The notes beneath the pieces were generated by a model, which did no database searches, was not told where the DNA came from, and worked only from the letters and a program-made list of their open reading frames with translations. Positions 43,355 through 51,954 of a stretch of DNA of 64,000 bases are shown in pieces. The stretch covers positions 100,509-164,508 of the forward strand of contig DATMRT010000045.1 in assembly GCA_035565975.1 (NCBI GenBank). The letters are read 5' to 3'. A program made the position numbers and the translations under genes. The stretch's first letter is position 1; each line of letters opens with the position of its first letter. Origin of the DNA: Ga0077530 sp035565975 (lineage in GTDB: Bacteria; Pseudomonadota; Alphaproteobacteria; Rhizobiales; Hyphomicrobiaceae).

Positions 43355-43981
43355 ATGTCCGTTCTCACCGCCGTCCTGATCGGCCTCGCCACTGGCATCG
43401 TCTTCGGTTTCGCGCTCGAGAAATCCCGCGTCTTCGAGCCCGGCATCATCGTCGGGCAGATGCAGCTCCGCAATTTCATCATGCTCAAGGTCTTCCTCGC
43501 CGCGGTCATCACCGGCCTCATCGTGCTCGCGGTGCTCAACGGCGTGTTCGGCGTGCCGCTGCAGTTGAAGCCGCTGCTGCTCAGGGCCGACATCGTCGGC
43601 GGGCTCATTCTCGGCGCAGGCATCGCGCTCGCGGGTGCCTGCCCCGGCACGTCCATGGCGCAGCTCGGCGCGGGCTACAAGGATGCCTGGTTCATCGTCC
43701 TCGGCGGCATTGCGGGCGCCATGACCTACGGCTACTTCCACGAGCCCATTACAGCCGTGCTGCCGGAGAAGGGGGACAAGATCGCCTTCGACCAGCTCCT
43801 CGGGCTGCCTTTCTGGATGGTCGCGCTGGCTTTCGCCGCGGTGCTCGTTGCCTTCCTCGTCGTGCTCGAGCGGCTCACGCCCTGGCAGGATGAGATGGGC
43901 GCGGACGTCGATGGCCTCGGCCCCGCGCCGACCGAGCCTGCTGGTGCGGCCGGCCCGGCTGCCACCGTTCGACGCGCCTGA
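43355..43981 (+). CDS. YeeE/YedE family sulfur transporter, second half
   Basis: A 208-residue membrane protein, partner of the gene before it. It has about five helices; the key stretch LAGACPGTSMAQLGAGYKDA holds the conserved Cys96. The C-terminus ends in a soluble Pro/Ala-rich tail of about 30 residues. AAGGGAGACACCC precedes the ATG. The pair would import thiosulfate, sulfite or (per)sulfide across the inner membrane. A terminator follows. Confidence 0.92.
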   Translation: MSVLTAVLIGLATGIVFGFALEKSRVFEPGIIVGQMQLRNFIMLKVFLAAVITGLIVLAVLNGVFGVPLQLKPLLLRADIVGGLILGAGIALAGACPGTSMAQLGAGYKDAWFIVLGGIAGAMTYGYFHEPITAVLPEKGDKIAFDQLLGLPFWMVALAFAAVLVAFLVVLERLTPWQDEMGADVDGLGPAPTEPAGAAGPAATVRRA

Positions 43982-44006
43982 GCGCCTTCGCGAATCACGC
44001 TAACCG

Positions 44007-44032
44007 AGGGGCCGGCACCACCGGCCCCTTTC
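44007..44032 (+). terminator. Terminator after the sulfur transporter genes
   Basis: GGGGCCGG, loop CACCA, CCGGCCCC followed by TTTCG, 26 nt after the stop codon. The stem is strong, the T-run short. Confidence 0.7.
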
Positions 44033-44126
44033 GCGTTGTGCACACCTGCTGCGCATTCATCCACCGAGTGCCTTCCGTGCGCGGCGCCACATTGGTGCCC
44101 AGAGCGCCATCGGCTAACTTTCTCCT

Positions 44127-47100
44127 ATGACAAAACCGATTCTCGCGCGGCCCGCGCCCGCCGGCCCGACGTTCGTGCACCTCAAGGTGCATTCGGCCTA
44201 CTCGCTGCTGGAAGGTGCCCTGCCGATCAGCGCGCTCGCCAAGCGCGCGGCCAAGCTCGGCTTCCCGGCGATCGCGCTCACCGACACGAACAATCTTTTC
44301 GGTGCGCTCGAATTCTCCGACAAGCTCGCCGCAGCCGGCATTCAGCCGATCGTGGGCATCAGCCTCGCCGTCGACTTCGAGGAAGCGAGCCGATCGGGGC
44401 CGGGTATCGCAGGCCTGCCAGCGCTGCCGCCACCGCACCGCGACGGCCTGCTCGCCCTCCTCGCCATGAGCGATGCGGGCTATGCCAATCTGCTGAAGAT
44501 CGCGAGCCACGCTTATCTCGGCACGATCGACAACGAAGCACCGCACGCCAAGATGAGCTTCATCGCAAAGCGCGCGGAGGGCATCATCGCGCTGACAGGC
44601 GGTCCCGACGGCCCGATCGACAAGGCGATCGCCGACAATCACGCAGCCGTCGCAACAACGCGCCTGAGGACGCTCAAGGAGATTTTCGGCGATCGCCTTT
44701 ACGTCGAGGTCCAGCGCCACGGCACGCCCCAGGAAAAGCTCGTCGAGCCACAACTCATCGACCTCGCGTATGACGAGGATCTGCCGCTCGTCGCGACCAA
44801 CGAGTGCTACTTCGCCGAGCCCGGAGACTACGAGGCGCACGACGCCCTGCTGTGCATCGCGGAAGGCCGCTACCTCAACGAGGACGACCGTCGCCGCGTG
44901 ACGCCCGAGCACTACTTCAAGAGCGCCGACGAGATGGTGAAGGTGTTCGCCGATCTCCCGGAGGCACTGGCGCACACGGTCGAGATCGCACGGCGCTGCA
45001 GCTATCGCCCCCGCGGCCGCAAACCCATCCTGCCGAACTTCGTGCAGACGAGCGACAACGCGAGCCCCGAGGAGCGCGCCGCCGCCGAGGATGCCGAGTT
45101 CGCCCGCCAGGCCGAGGAAGGCCTCACCAGACGGCTCGCCGTGACACCGCTCGCAGCAGGCTTCACCGAGGAGGACTACAGGAAGCGGCTCGCCTACGAG
45201 ATCGAGATCATCAAGGGCATGAAGTTTCCCGGCTACTTCCTCATCGTCGCGGACTTCATCAAGTGGGCCAAGGCGAACGGCATCCCCGTGGGTCCAGGAC
45301 GCGGCTCGGGCGCGGGCTCGCTCGTCGCCTGGGCGCTCACGATCACCGACCTCGACCCGCTCCGCTTCGGTCTGCTCTTCGAGCGCTTTCTCAATCCCGA
45401 GCGCGTCTCGATGCCCGACTTCGACGTCGATTTCTGCCAGGACAGGCGCGACGAGGTCATCCGCTACGTGCAGGGTAAGTACGGCCACGATCGCGTCGCG
45501 CAGATCATCACGCACGGCAAGCTGCAGGCGCGCGCCGTGCTGCGCGACGTCGGCCGCGTGCTGCAGATGCCGTACGGACAGGTGGATCGCCTCTGCAAGC
45601 TCGTCCCCAACAATCCGGCAAACCCCGTCTCGCTTCCCGATGCCATTGCCGGCGAGCCCAAGCTGCAGGAAGCGCGCGACGAGGAACCGGTCGTCGCGCG
45701 TCTCCTCGAAATCGCGCAGAAGCTCGAGGGGCTTTATCGCCACGCCTCCACGCACGCCGCCGGCATGGTGATCGGTGACCGGCCACTCGACGAGCTGGTG
45801 CCGGTCTATCGCGATCCGCGCTCGAACATGCCGGTCACGCAGTTCAACTGGAAGCTCGTCGAGGCAGCAGGCCTCGTGAAGTTCGACTTCCTCGGGCTGA
45901 AAACGCTCACCGTCCTTCAGAAGGCCGTGGAGCTGATCGAGCGTGGCCGCGGCATCAAGATCGATCTCGCCGCGCTGCCGCTCGACGACAAGAAAAGCTA
46001 CGATCTGCTCGCGCGAGCCGACACGGCGGGCGTGTTCCAGCTCGAAAGTACGGGCATGCGCGAGAGCTTGAAGCGGCTGAAGCCGGACCGCCTCGAGGAC
46101 ATCATCGCCATGGTGGCGCTCTATCGCCCCGGCCCCATGGACAACATCCCGACGTACATCAACCGCAAGCACGGCGATGAGCCCGTCGACTATCTCCATC
46201 CGATGCTGGAAGGCATCCTGAAGGAGACCTACGGCGTCATCATCTATCAGGAGCAGGTCATCCAGATCGCGCAGGTCATGGGCGGCTACTCGCTCGGCCA
46301 GGCCGATCTCTTGCGGCGCGCCATGGGCAAAAAGGACAAGGCCGAGATGGCGCGTCAGCAGGCGCGTTTCGTCGAGGGCGCGAAATCCAAGGGCGTCAAG
46401 GAGAAGGACGCCGTCTACATCTTCGAGCTGGTCGACAAGTTCGCGGGCTATGGCTTCAACAAGAGCCACGCCGCCGCCTACGCTCTCGTCAGCTATCACA
46501 CGGCCTATCTCAAGGCGAACTTCTGCGAGGAGTTCCTGGCCGCGTCGATGACGCTCGACATGGCCAACACCGACAAGCTCGCCATGTTCGTCGGCGAGGC
46601 GCGCAAGGCGGGCATCGCGGTGCTGCCGCCGTGCGTGAATGCTTCGGATGTCGAGTTCGCAGTGGAGCTCTCTGCTCCTTCTCCCCGTCCTGCACGGGGA
46701 GAAGGTCGGGATGAGGGGCGGCCGCAAACCGCAGCACAAGTCCCCGCCCCTCACCCTAGCCCACTCCCCGCAAGCGGGGAGAGGGGAGAAGCGCGCGGCG
46801 CGATCCGATATGCGCTCGCCGGTCTCAAGAATCTCGGCCGCGGTGCCGTCGAGACGATTGTCGAAAGCAGGAAAGCAAAAGGTGAGTTCAAGTCGCTCGC
46901 CGACTTCGCCGCGCGGCTCAATGCGAAGGCCATCAACAAGCGCGGGCTTGAAACACTCGCCGCCGGTGGCGCCTTCGACGTGTTCGAGCGCAACCGCGCA
47001 CTCGTGCACGCCAACGTGGAGCAAATTCTGCGCGAGGCGGGCAGCCGTGCCGACGACGAGCAGTTCGGCCAGGGCAGCCTCCTCGGTGGCATGCAGAACG

Positions 47101-47816
47101 AAGCCACGCCGGTGGTGCTGAACTTCCGAACTGCGAAATCCTGGACGCCGATCGAGCGCCTGCAGTACGAGTTCGGCGCTGTCGGCTTCTATCTTTCAGG
47201 CCATCCGCTCGATGCCTACGGGCGCGTCCTCGACAAGCTCGGCGTGAAGCGCTTCACCGAGTTCGAGCACAACGTGGGGCTCGCAGCGGGCCGCCTCGCC
47301 GGCATCGTGATCTCGGCGCGCGAGCGACGCTCGGCCAAAGGCAACAAGTTCGCCTTCGCCATGTTCTCGGATGCGAGCGGCCAGTTCGAAGCGGTCATCT
47401 TCTCGGACACGCTCGCGCGATGCCGCGATATTCTCGTCGCCGGCACGGCCGTGCTCATGTCTGTCGAGGCCGAGCGCGATGGCGAGACGGTGAAGCTGCG
47501 CGTGCAGAACCTCGAGCCGCTCGAAGCCGCAGCCGCGAACGTCCAGCAGTCCCTGAAGATCGTGCTCGACCGCCGCTCCATGCAGGGTGACGGCGGCGGT
47601 GCGATGGCCGAGCTGCGCGCGCTTCTCGCGAAAGCCCCGCCGACCAATGGCAAGGGCGGCGAGATCCGTCTCGCCATGGAAGTCGAGAGCGTGCCGGGAC
47701 GGCGCGGCCAGCCGCGCGAGATCGAGTTCAAGCTGCCGGGCCGCTACGATATCGGCCCACGCCAGCAGGGTGAGCTGCTGACAGTCCCCGGCGTGCTCGA
47801 CGTGATGGAAGTTTGA
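44127..47816 (+). CDS. dnaE: DNA polymerase III alpha subunit with an in-frame palindromic-repeat insert
   Basis: A 1229-residue DnaE1-type replicative polymerase. The PHP domain starts at FVHLKVHSAYSLLEGALPIS. The catalytic core has GPGRGSGAGSLVAWALTITD and MPDFDVDFCQDRRDEV with Asp431 and Asp433. FAGYGFNKSHAAAYALVSYH and the helix-hairpin-helix region (LAGLKNLGRGAVETIV) follow, then an OB fold near 1030-1110. Residues about 851-888 do not belong to the family: they are encoded by the palindromic repeat at 46677-46790, between NASDVEFAVEL and GAIRYALAGLK, which are adjacent in normal DnaE. The rest is intact, so the protein is presumably active. Confidence 0.96.
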   Translation: MTKPILARPAPAGPTFVHLKVHSAYSLLEGALPISALAKRAAKLGFPAIALTDTNNLFGALEFSDKLAAAGIQPIVGISLAVDFEEASRSGPGIAGLPALPPPHRDGLLALLAMSDAGYANLLKIASHAYLGTIDNEAPHAKMSFIAKRAEGIIALTGGPDGPIDKAIADNHAAVATTRLRTLKEIFGDRLYVEVQRHGTPQEKLVEPQLIDLAYDEDLPLVATNECYFAEPGDYEAHDALLCIAEGRYLNEDDRRRVTPEHYFKSADEMVKVFADLPEALAHTVEIARRCSYRPRGRKPILPNFVQTSDNASPEERAAAEDAEFARQAEEGLTRRLAVTPLAAGFTEEDYRKRLAYEIEIIKGMKFPGYFLIVADFIKWAKANGIPVGPGRGSGAGSLVAWALTITDLDPLRFGLLFERFLNPERVSMPDFDVDFCQDRRDEVIRYVQGKYGHDRVAQIITHGKLQARAVLRDVGRVLQMPYGQVDRLCKLVPNNPANPVSLPDAIAGEPKLQEARDEEPVVARLLEIAQKLEGLYRHASTHAAGMVIGDRPLDELVPVYRDPRSNMPVTQFNWKLVEAAGLVKFDFLGLKTLTVLQKAVELIERGRGIKIDLAALPLDDKKSYDLLARADTAGVFQLESTGMRESLKRLKPDRLEDIIAMVALYRPGPMDNIPTYINRKHGDEPVDYLHPMLEGILKETYGVIIYQEQVIQIAQVMGGYSLGQADLLRRAMGKKDKAEMARQQARFVEGAKSKGVKEKDAVYIFELVDKFAGYGFNKSHAAAYALVSYHTAYLKANFCEEFLAASMTLDMANTDKLAMFVGEARKAGIAVLPPCVNASDVEFAVELSAPSPRPARGEGRDEGRPQTAAQVPAPHPSPLPASGERGEARGAIRYALAGLKNLGRGAVETIVESRKAKGEFKSLADFAARLNAKAINKRGLETLAAGGAFDVFERNRALVHANVEQILREAGSRADDEQFGQGSLLGGMQNEATPVVLNFRTAKSWTPIERLQYEFGAVGFYLSGHPLDAYGRVLDKLGVKRFTEFEHNVGLAAGRLAGIVISARERRSAKGNKFAFAMFSDASGQFEAVIFSDTLARCRDILVAGTAVLMSVEAERDGETVKLRVQNLEPLEAAAANVQQSLKIVLDRRSMQGDGGGAMAELRALLAKAPPTNGKGGEIRLAMEVESVPGRRGQPREIEFKLPGRYDIGPRQQGELLTVPGVLDVMEV
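46677..46790 (+). repeat. Palindromic repeat (PLPASGER type) inserted in frame in dnaE
   Basis: CCTTCTCCCCG/CGGGGAGAAGG at the left and CTCCCCGCAAGCGGGGAG at the right flank a core GATGAGGGGCGGCCGC ... GCCCCTCACCCTAGCCC. It is read in the frame PSPRPARGEGRDEG, RPQTAAQVPAPHPSP, LPASGERG. The uvrA copy at 62318-62425 has the same frame and nearly the same peptide. Confidence 0.92.
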
Positions 47817-47820
47817 GGGC

Positions 47821-47857
47821 TTCTCCTTCTCCCCGTTCTGACGGGGAGAAGGAACTG
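47821..47857. repeat. Half copy of the palindromic repeat after dnaE
   Basis: CTTCTCCTTCTCCCCGTTCTGACGGGGAGAAGGA: only the left hairpin of the repeat is present, right after the dnaE stop codon and 6 bp before the convergent TctC gene ends. As a strong hairpin it may serve as the shared terminator. Confidence 0.75.
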
Positions 47858-47862
47858 CAGCG

Positions 47863-48846
47863 TCACTTCTTCTCTTTCTTCGCCCACTCGGTGTACTTCT
47901 TCGCCTTCTCGTGCGTCTCGTTGAAGTACTTGACGTACTCGTCCCCGATCATCGGCTTGATCGCGAGGCCAGCATCCTCGAGGCGCTTGATGTGATCGGG
48001 GTCGGCCATGGCCTTTACGAGCACGTCCTGAAGCTTCTTGACCACCGCTGGATCCATGCCTTTCGGCCCGGCGATTCCGCGCGTCGAGCTCGATATCACC
48101 GTCGGCATGCCGAGCTCCTTCGCCGTCGGCACGTCCGGCAGGAACTTCGAGCGCTCGGTATCCATCACGGCGAGCGCGCGCACCTGGCCGGCCTTCACCT
48201 GCGGGACGATGCCGCCGACATTGTCGAACGAGACGTCGATATTGCCGCCGAGCGTCTCCTTCATCTGCGCTGCACCGCCGAGCAGATGGACGATCCGAAA
48301 GCTCACGCCGGGATTGGCTTCCTCGACCATGAGGATCGCGAGATGGTCATCCGAGAGAATGCCCGTCGTCGCCGCACGGACCGTGCCCGGCTTGGCCTTG
48401 GCCGCATCGAGGAGATCCTTCAGCGTCTTGTAGGGGCTGTTCGCCGCAACCCAGATGACGCCAGGATCGAGAACCTGGTTCGCGATCGGCGTGAAGCTCC
48501 CCTCATTGAAGATCGCCTGCCGATCGGGATCGAGGATCGTTGTGTTCGTCGCCGGCAGATTGAGGAAGCCGATGGTGTAGCCATCGGGCTTAGCGCGCGC
48601 GAGCTCGGTCCAGCCGACCTGTCCACCGGCGCCGCCCTTGTTCACGACGACGATCGGCTGGCCGATCATCTTCTCGGCAATACCGGCAAGGACGCGCGCG
48701 CCGATGTCCGTCGATCCGCCGGCCGGGAAGGCGACGATCAGGTTGATCGGCCGCGTCGGATATTGCTGGGCCGAAGCCCCCGCCGAACCAAGCGCCGCGA
48801 CGAGCGCTACCGCCGTCACGGACATTGCCAGTCTGAGCAGTCTCAT
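47863..48846 (-). CDS. tctC: Tripartite tricarboxylate transporter receptor (TctC/Bug)
   Basis: A 327-residue periplasmic receptor. A signal peptide ends near SAGASAQ (about 26). The mature part opens YPTRPINLIVAFPAGGSTDI, with QPIVVVNKGGAGGQVG and later VRALAVMDTERSKFLPDVPT. GGAGGAACCACCC precedes the ATG at 48846. It heads the 3' end of a tctB-tctA-tctC series on the minus strand and passes its ligand, probably a carboxylate, to TctA/TctB. There is no clue to the exact ligand. Confidence 0.94.
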   Translation of the reverse strand: MRLLRLAMSVTAVALVAALGSAGASAQQYPTRPINLIVAFPAGGSTDIGARVLAGIAEKMIGQPIVVVNKGGAGGQVGWTELARAKPDGYTIGFLNLPATNTTILDPDRQAIFNEGSFTPIANQVLDPGVIWVAANSPYKTLKDLLDAAKAKPGTVRAATTGILSDDHLAILMVEEANPGVSFRIVHLLGGAAQMKETLGGNIDVSFDNVGGIVPQVKAGQVRALAVMDTERSKFLPDVPTAKELGMPTVISSSTRGIAGPKGMDPAVVKKLQDVLVKAMADPDHIKRLEDAGLAIKPMIGDEYVKYFNETHEKAKKYTEWAKKEKK

Positions 48847-48915
48847 GGGTGGTTCCTCCGGTTCAAATCGCCAATGGAATTGGCTCAGGTTCAAATGCCA
48901 ACAGTGTTGGCTGGG

Positions 48916-50415
48916 TCAATCGGCATTGGGATCCCTGATCTCCTTGGGCGCGAAGTGCAGCGCGGCAAAGGCGAGGATCGCGACGGCAAGCGCCAACAGC
49001 GAGGCGCACAACGGCCGCGTGATAAAAATCGAGAAGTCGCCAGCCGACATCTCGAGCGACGTTCGCATGGACTTCTCGATCTGCGGTCCCAGAATGAGTC
49101 CGAGGACGAGCGGCGCGAGCGGGAAGTTCAGCTTGCGCAGGAGATAACCGATGATGCCGCACCCGAGCATGACCCAGAGATCGAAGATGCTCTGATTGAT
49201 ACTGTAGGCGCCGATGATGCAGAAGAGAAGCGTGCCGGCGCAGATGTACTGGTACGGAATCTCGAGGATCTTCGCCCACAGCCCGACCAACGGCAGATTG
49301 AGGATCAGCAGCAGCACGTTGCCGATGAAAAAGCTCGCGATCACCGCCCATACGAGTTCGGGGCGCTCCTGGAACAGCAGAGGTCCGGGTGTCAGACCGT
49401 TGATGATGAAGGCTCCCATAAGGACCGCGATGGTGGGCGAACTCGGAATGCCGAGCGTCAGCAGCGGCACCATGGCGCCATTGGCATAGCTGTTATTGGC
49501 CGTTTCCGGCCCCGCAACGCCTTCGATCACGCCGGTGCCGAACTGCTCGGGATGCTTCGAGAGACGTTTCTCGAGGATGTACGACATGAACGTCGGGATG
49601 ATGGCGCCGACGCCCGGTATGAGACCGAGGAAAAAGCCGAGGCCGGTACCGCGCCAGATGGCCCCCATCGAACGGCGCCACTCGTCGCGCGAGGGAATGA
49701 GCCCCTTGAGGTTCGTCCTGATGACTTCGCGATAGGGCTTCTCGGCCGTCGCCAGGATCTCGCCGATGCCGAACAAGCCCATGACCACCGGAATGAAATT
49801 GAGACCGTCATAGAGCTCCGGCATGCCGAACGTGAATCGCGGGGCGCCACGCACCGGATCGAGTCCGATGAGCGAGATGAGCAGCCCCGTCACCGTCATC
49901 AGGATGCCGGCGAGGAGCGACTCGCCCGCGAGGCTCGTCACGAGCACGAGGCCGACGACCATGAGCGCGAAGAATTCGGGCGGGCCGAAGCTCAGCGCCA
50001 GCTTCGAGAGCGGCGTCGCGACGACGACCAGCAGCACGGTCGCGACCACGCCGCCGATGAACGAGCCGATGGCGGCAATGCCGAGCGCCGCACCGGCGCG
50101 GCCCTTCTTCGCCATCGCATGCCCCTCGATGCAGGTGATGACGGATGCCGCCTCACCCGGCACATTGATGAGCACCGAGGTGATCGTGCCGCCATACATC
50201 GCGCCATAGTAGATGGCGGCGAGCATGATGATGGCGCCCGTGGCATCGAGCTGGAAGGTGAGCGGAATGAGGATCGCGGTTCCGGCCGCGGGGCCGATGC
50301 CCGGCAGCACGCCGATGAGCGTGCCGAGAAAGCAGCCGATGAGTGCGAACAGCAGGTTGGTCGGCGTCGCCGCGGCCGCGAACCCCGCCAAGAGGTAGTT
50401 GAGCGTGTCAAACAT
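48916..50415 (-). CDS. tctA: Tripartite tricarboxylate transporter, large membrane subunit TctA
   Basis: A 499-residue protein with about 11-12 hydrophobic helices. Both TctA signatures are present: FLGTLIGVLPGIGPAAGTAI near residue 29-48 and its repeat FLGLIPGVGAIIPTFMSYIL near the middle. YGAMYGGTITSVLINVPGEA is also conserved. It forms the sodium- or proton-driven transport channel. It lies between tctB (39 bp gap) and tctC (69 bp gap) on the same strand. Confidence 0.95.
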   Translation of the reverse strand: MFDTLNYLLAGFAAAATPTNLLFALIGCFLGTLIGVLPGIGPAAGTAILIPLTFQLDATGAIIMLAAIYYGAMYGGTITSVLINVPGEAASVITCIEGHAMAKKGRAGAALGIAAIGSFIGGVVATVLLVVVATPLSKLALSFGPPEFFALMVVGLVLVTSLAGESLLAGILMTVTGLLISLIGLDPVRGAPRFTFGMPELYDGLNFIPVVMGLFGIGEILATAEKPYREVIRTNLKGLIPSRDEWRRSMGAIWRGTGLGFFLGLIPGVGAIIPTFMSYILEKRLSKHPEQFGTGVIEGVAGPETANNSYANGAMVPLLTLGIPSSPTIAVLMGAFIINGLTPGPLLFQERPELVWAVIASFFIGNVLLLILNLPLVGLWAKILEIPYQYICAGTLLFCIIGAYSINQSIFDLWVMLGCGIIGYLLRKLNFPLAPLVLGLILGPQIEKSMRTSLEMSAGDFSIFITRPLCASLLALAVAILAFAALHFAPKEIRDPNAD

Positions 50416-50454
50416 CGGCCCAGCTTCCGAGTGCGGATGCAGTGATAGCCAGCA

Positions 50455-50934
50455 TCACAGGCCGAACCCTCCGATGGGCAGCGGCACCTTCAGCCAGTAG
50501 TAGAAGCTGTGAAACACGCCGAAGCTGAGCGCGAGTGCAACGACCGCAATCGCCAAGACGTTGCGTACGCCGAGAACGAGCAGCAGGAGCGTGATGAAGA
50601 GGAGTGCGGTCAGTCGGTAGCCGAGCGGATCGAGCGCCGAGAAGGCCGCGAGCAGCAGCACCGCAATGCCGCCCATGCGAAACAGCGCGGCACCGTCCGG
50701 CATGAACGGCTCGGCCACTTCAGCACCGTGAGTATCGGCCGCACCTTGCGACTCACGCACCAACTCGACGATCAGCGCCACAGCCAGCGCCGCACCGAGC
50801 AAGGCGAGGATGAGCGGAAAGAACCCAGGACCAGGCCCCAGCGCATCCAGCAACGGCAACTTGAGCGACAAATAAATCGTGCCGGCAAACAGAGCCAGAA
50901 AGGCCCCTGCCGCGGCAAGCCACCCGCGCCTCAA
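50455..50934 (-). CDS. tctB: Tripartite tricarboxylate transporter, small membrane subunit TctB
   Basis: A 159-residue protein with four hydrophobic helices (about 6-25, 38-58, 80-105, 112-145) and the family opening GPGPGFFPLILALLGAALA after the first. It is first in the tctB-tctA-tctC operon. CAAGGGAGGACGCGATC upstream of the ATG contains a good ribosome binding site. No regulator gene is adjacent. The 249-bp gap upstream, up to the FkbM gene, holds no recognisable gene. Confidence 0.92.
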   Translation of the reverse strand: MRRGWLAAAGAFLALFAGTIYLSLKLPLLDALGPGPGFFPLILALLGAALAVALIVELVRESQGAADTHGAEVAEPFMPDGAALFRMGGIAVLLLAAFSALDPLGYRLTALLFITLLLLVLGVRNVLAIAVVALALSFGVFHSFYYWLKVPLPIGGFGL

Positions 50935-51183
50935 GATCGCGTCCTCCCTTGACGCAACTTATTTTTGTGGACGCGAGGCTAACACAGGTTATTGGGCGCG
51001 CAATGCCCCATGTGCGCCTCGGGCACCCGCTACGACGCCGATCAGGCTTGACAAGCTTATGATTTAACCGCCTTTTTTCCTCGCCCTCAATTGCGCCCAC
51101 GGCGCGCCGCATTGCTCAGTGAAGACGCAGCTGCGTATCCACCCCGAAGCTGCCGAGAGCCGGCGCACGAAACCAGAGACGTC

Positions 51184-51954
51184 ATGACCCTGCCCGAGCG
51201 CCTCGACGAGCTGAAACGCGATCCCGCACTCGCGAGCCTGTCGCGCTCGCTCGCCGTGTACTACGGCGACGCGAAGCGCGAAGCCGCCATGGATGCGCTC
51301 TATTCACGCTTCGTGCGGCCGGGCGATCTCGCCTTCGACATCGGCTCCCACGTCGGCGACCGCATCGGCGCCTTCCGCCGCCTCGGTGCGCGCGTCCTCG
51401 CTCTCGAGCCGCAGCCGCTTTGCGCGTACGCGATCCGCACACTCTACGCGGGCGATACCGACGTCACGCTCGTCGAGAGTGCGTGCGGACCCGTTGCCGG
51501 GCGCCTCAGCCTGCACGTGAACTCCGCGAACCCGACCGTGACGACGGCGTCGCGTGATTTCGTCAAGGCCGCTGACGGCGCCGGCGGCTGGGAGGGCCAG
51601 GTCTGGGACCGCGAGATCGAAGTGCCCGTCACGACGCTCGATGCGCTCATCGCGGAGCATGGCTCGCCGGCATTCATCAAGATCGATGTCGAGGGCTTCG
51701 AGGCCGACGTCCTCGCCGGCCTGAGCCTGACCCCGCCGGCTCTCTCCTTCGAGTTCACGACCATCCAGCGCGATGTCGCCTACGCCTGCCTCGCGCGCAT
51801 TGCGAGCCTCGGCGACTACGGCTTCGATGTTGCGCTCGGCGAGAGCCAGGAGCTCATGCTCGGCCGCTGGGTCACGGCGGAGGACATGCACCGCCACATC
51901 GCCGCGCTGCCGCACGATGCGAACTCGGGCGATGTGTACGCCGTGAAACGCTGA
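51184..51954 (+). CDS. FkbM family methyltransferase
   Basis: A 256-residue SAM-dependent O-methyltransferase. The SAM-binding motif I is LAFDIGSHVGDRIGAFRRLG (about 53-72), followed by VLALEPQPLCAYAI and the FkbM-type stretch VTTLDALIAEHGSPAFIKID then VEGFEADVLAGL. FkbM proteins methylate hydroxyls on sugars, polyketides or cell-surface glycans. It stands alone. The stop codon is directly followed by the stop of the convergent MFS gene, with no base between. The ATG at 51184 is preferred to 51091. Confidence 0.9.
   Translation: MTLPERLDELKRDPALASLSRSLAVYYGDAKREAAMDALYSRFVRPGDLAFDIGSHVGDRIGAFRRLGARVLALEPQPLCAYAIRTLYAGDTDVTLVESACGPVAGRLSLHVNSANPTVTTASRDFVKAADGAGGWEGQVWDREIEVPVTTLDALIAEHGSPAFIKIDVEGFEADVLAGLSLTPPALSFEFTTIQRDVAYACLARIASLGDYGFDVALGESQELMLGRWVTAEDMHRHIAALPHDANSGDVYAVKR

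Noticed and set aside
43995..47024. A 1009-codon open frame on the minus strand opposite dnaE
   Set aside because: It mirrors dnaE codon positions in GC-rich DNA; its translation is Arg/His/Asp/Val-rich without folds, and dnaE is unmistakable on the other strand.
47911..50445. An 844-codon plus-strand frame opposite tctC and tctA
   Set aside because: His/Arg/Asp-rich translation with no recognisable domain; both opposite genes have clear family motifs and ribosome sites.
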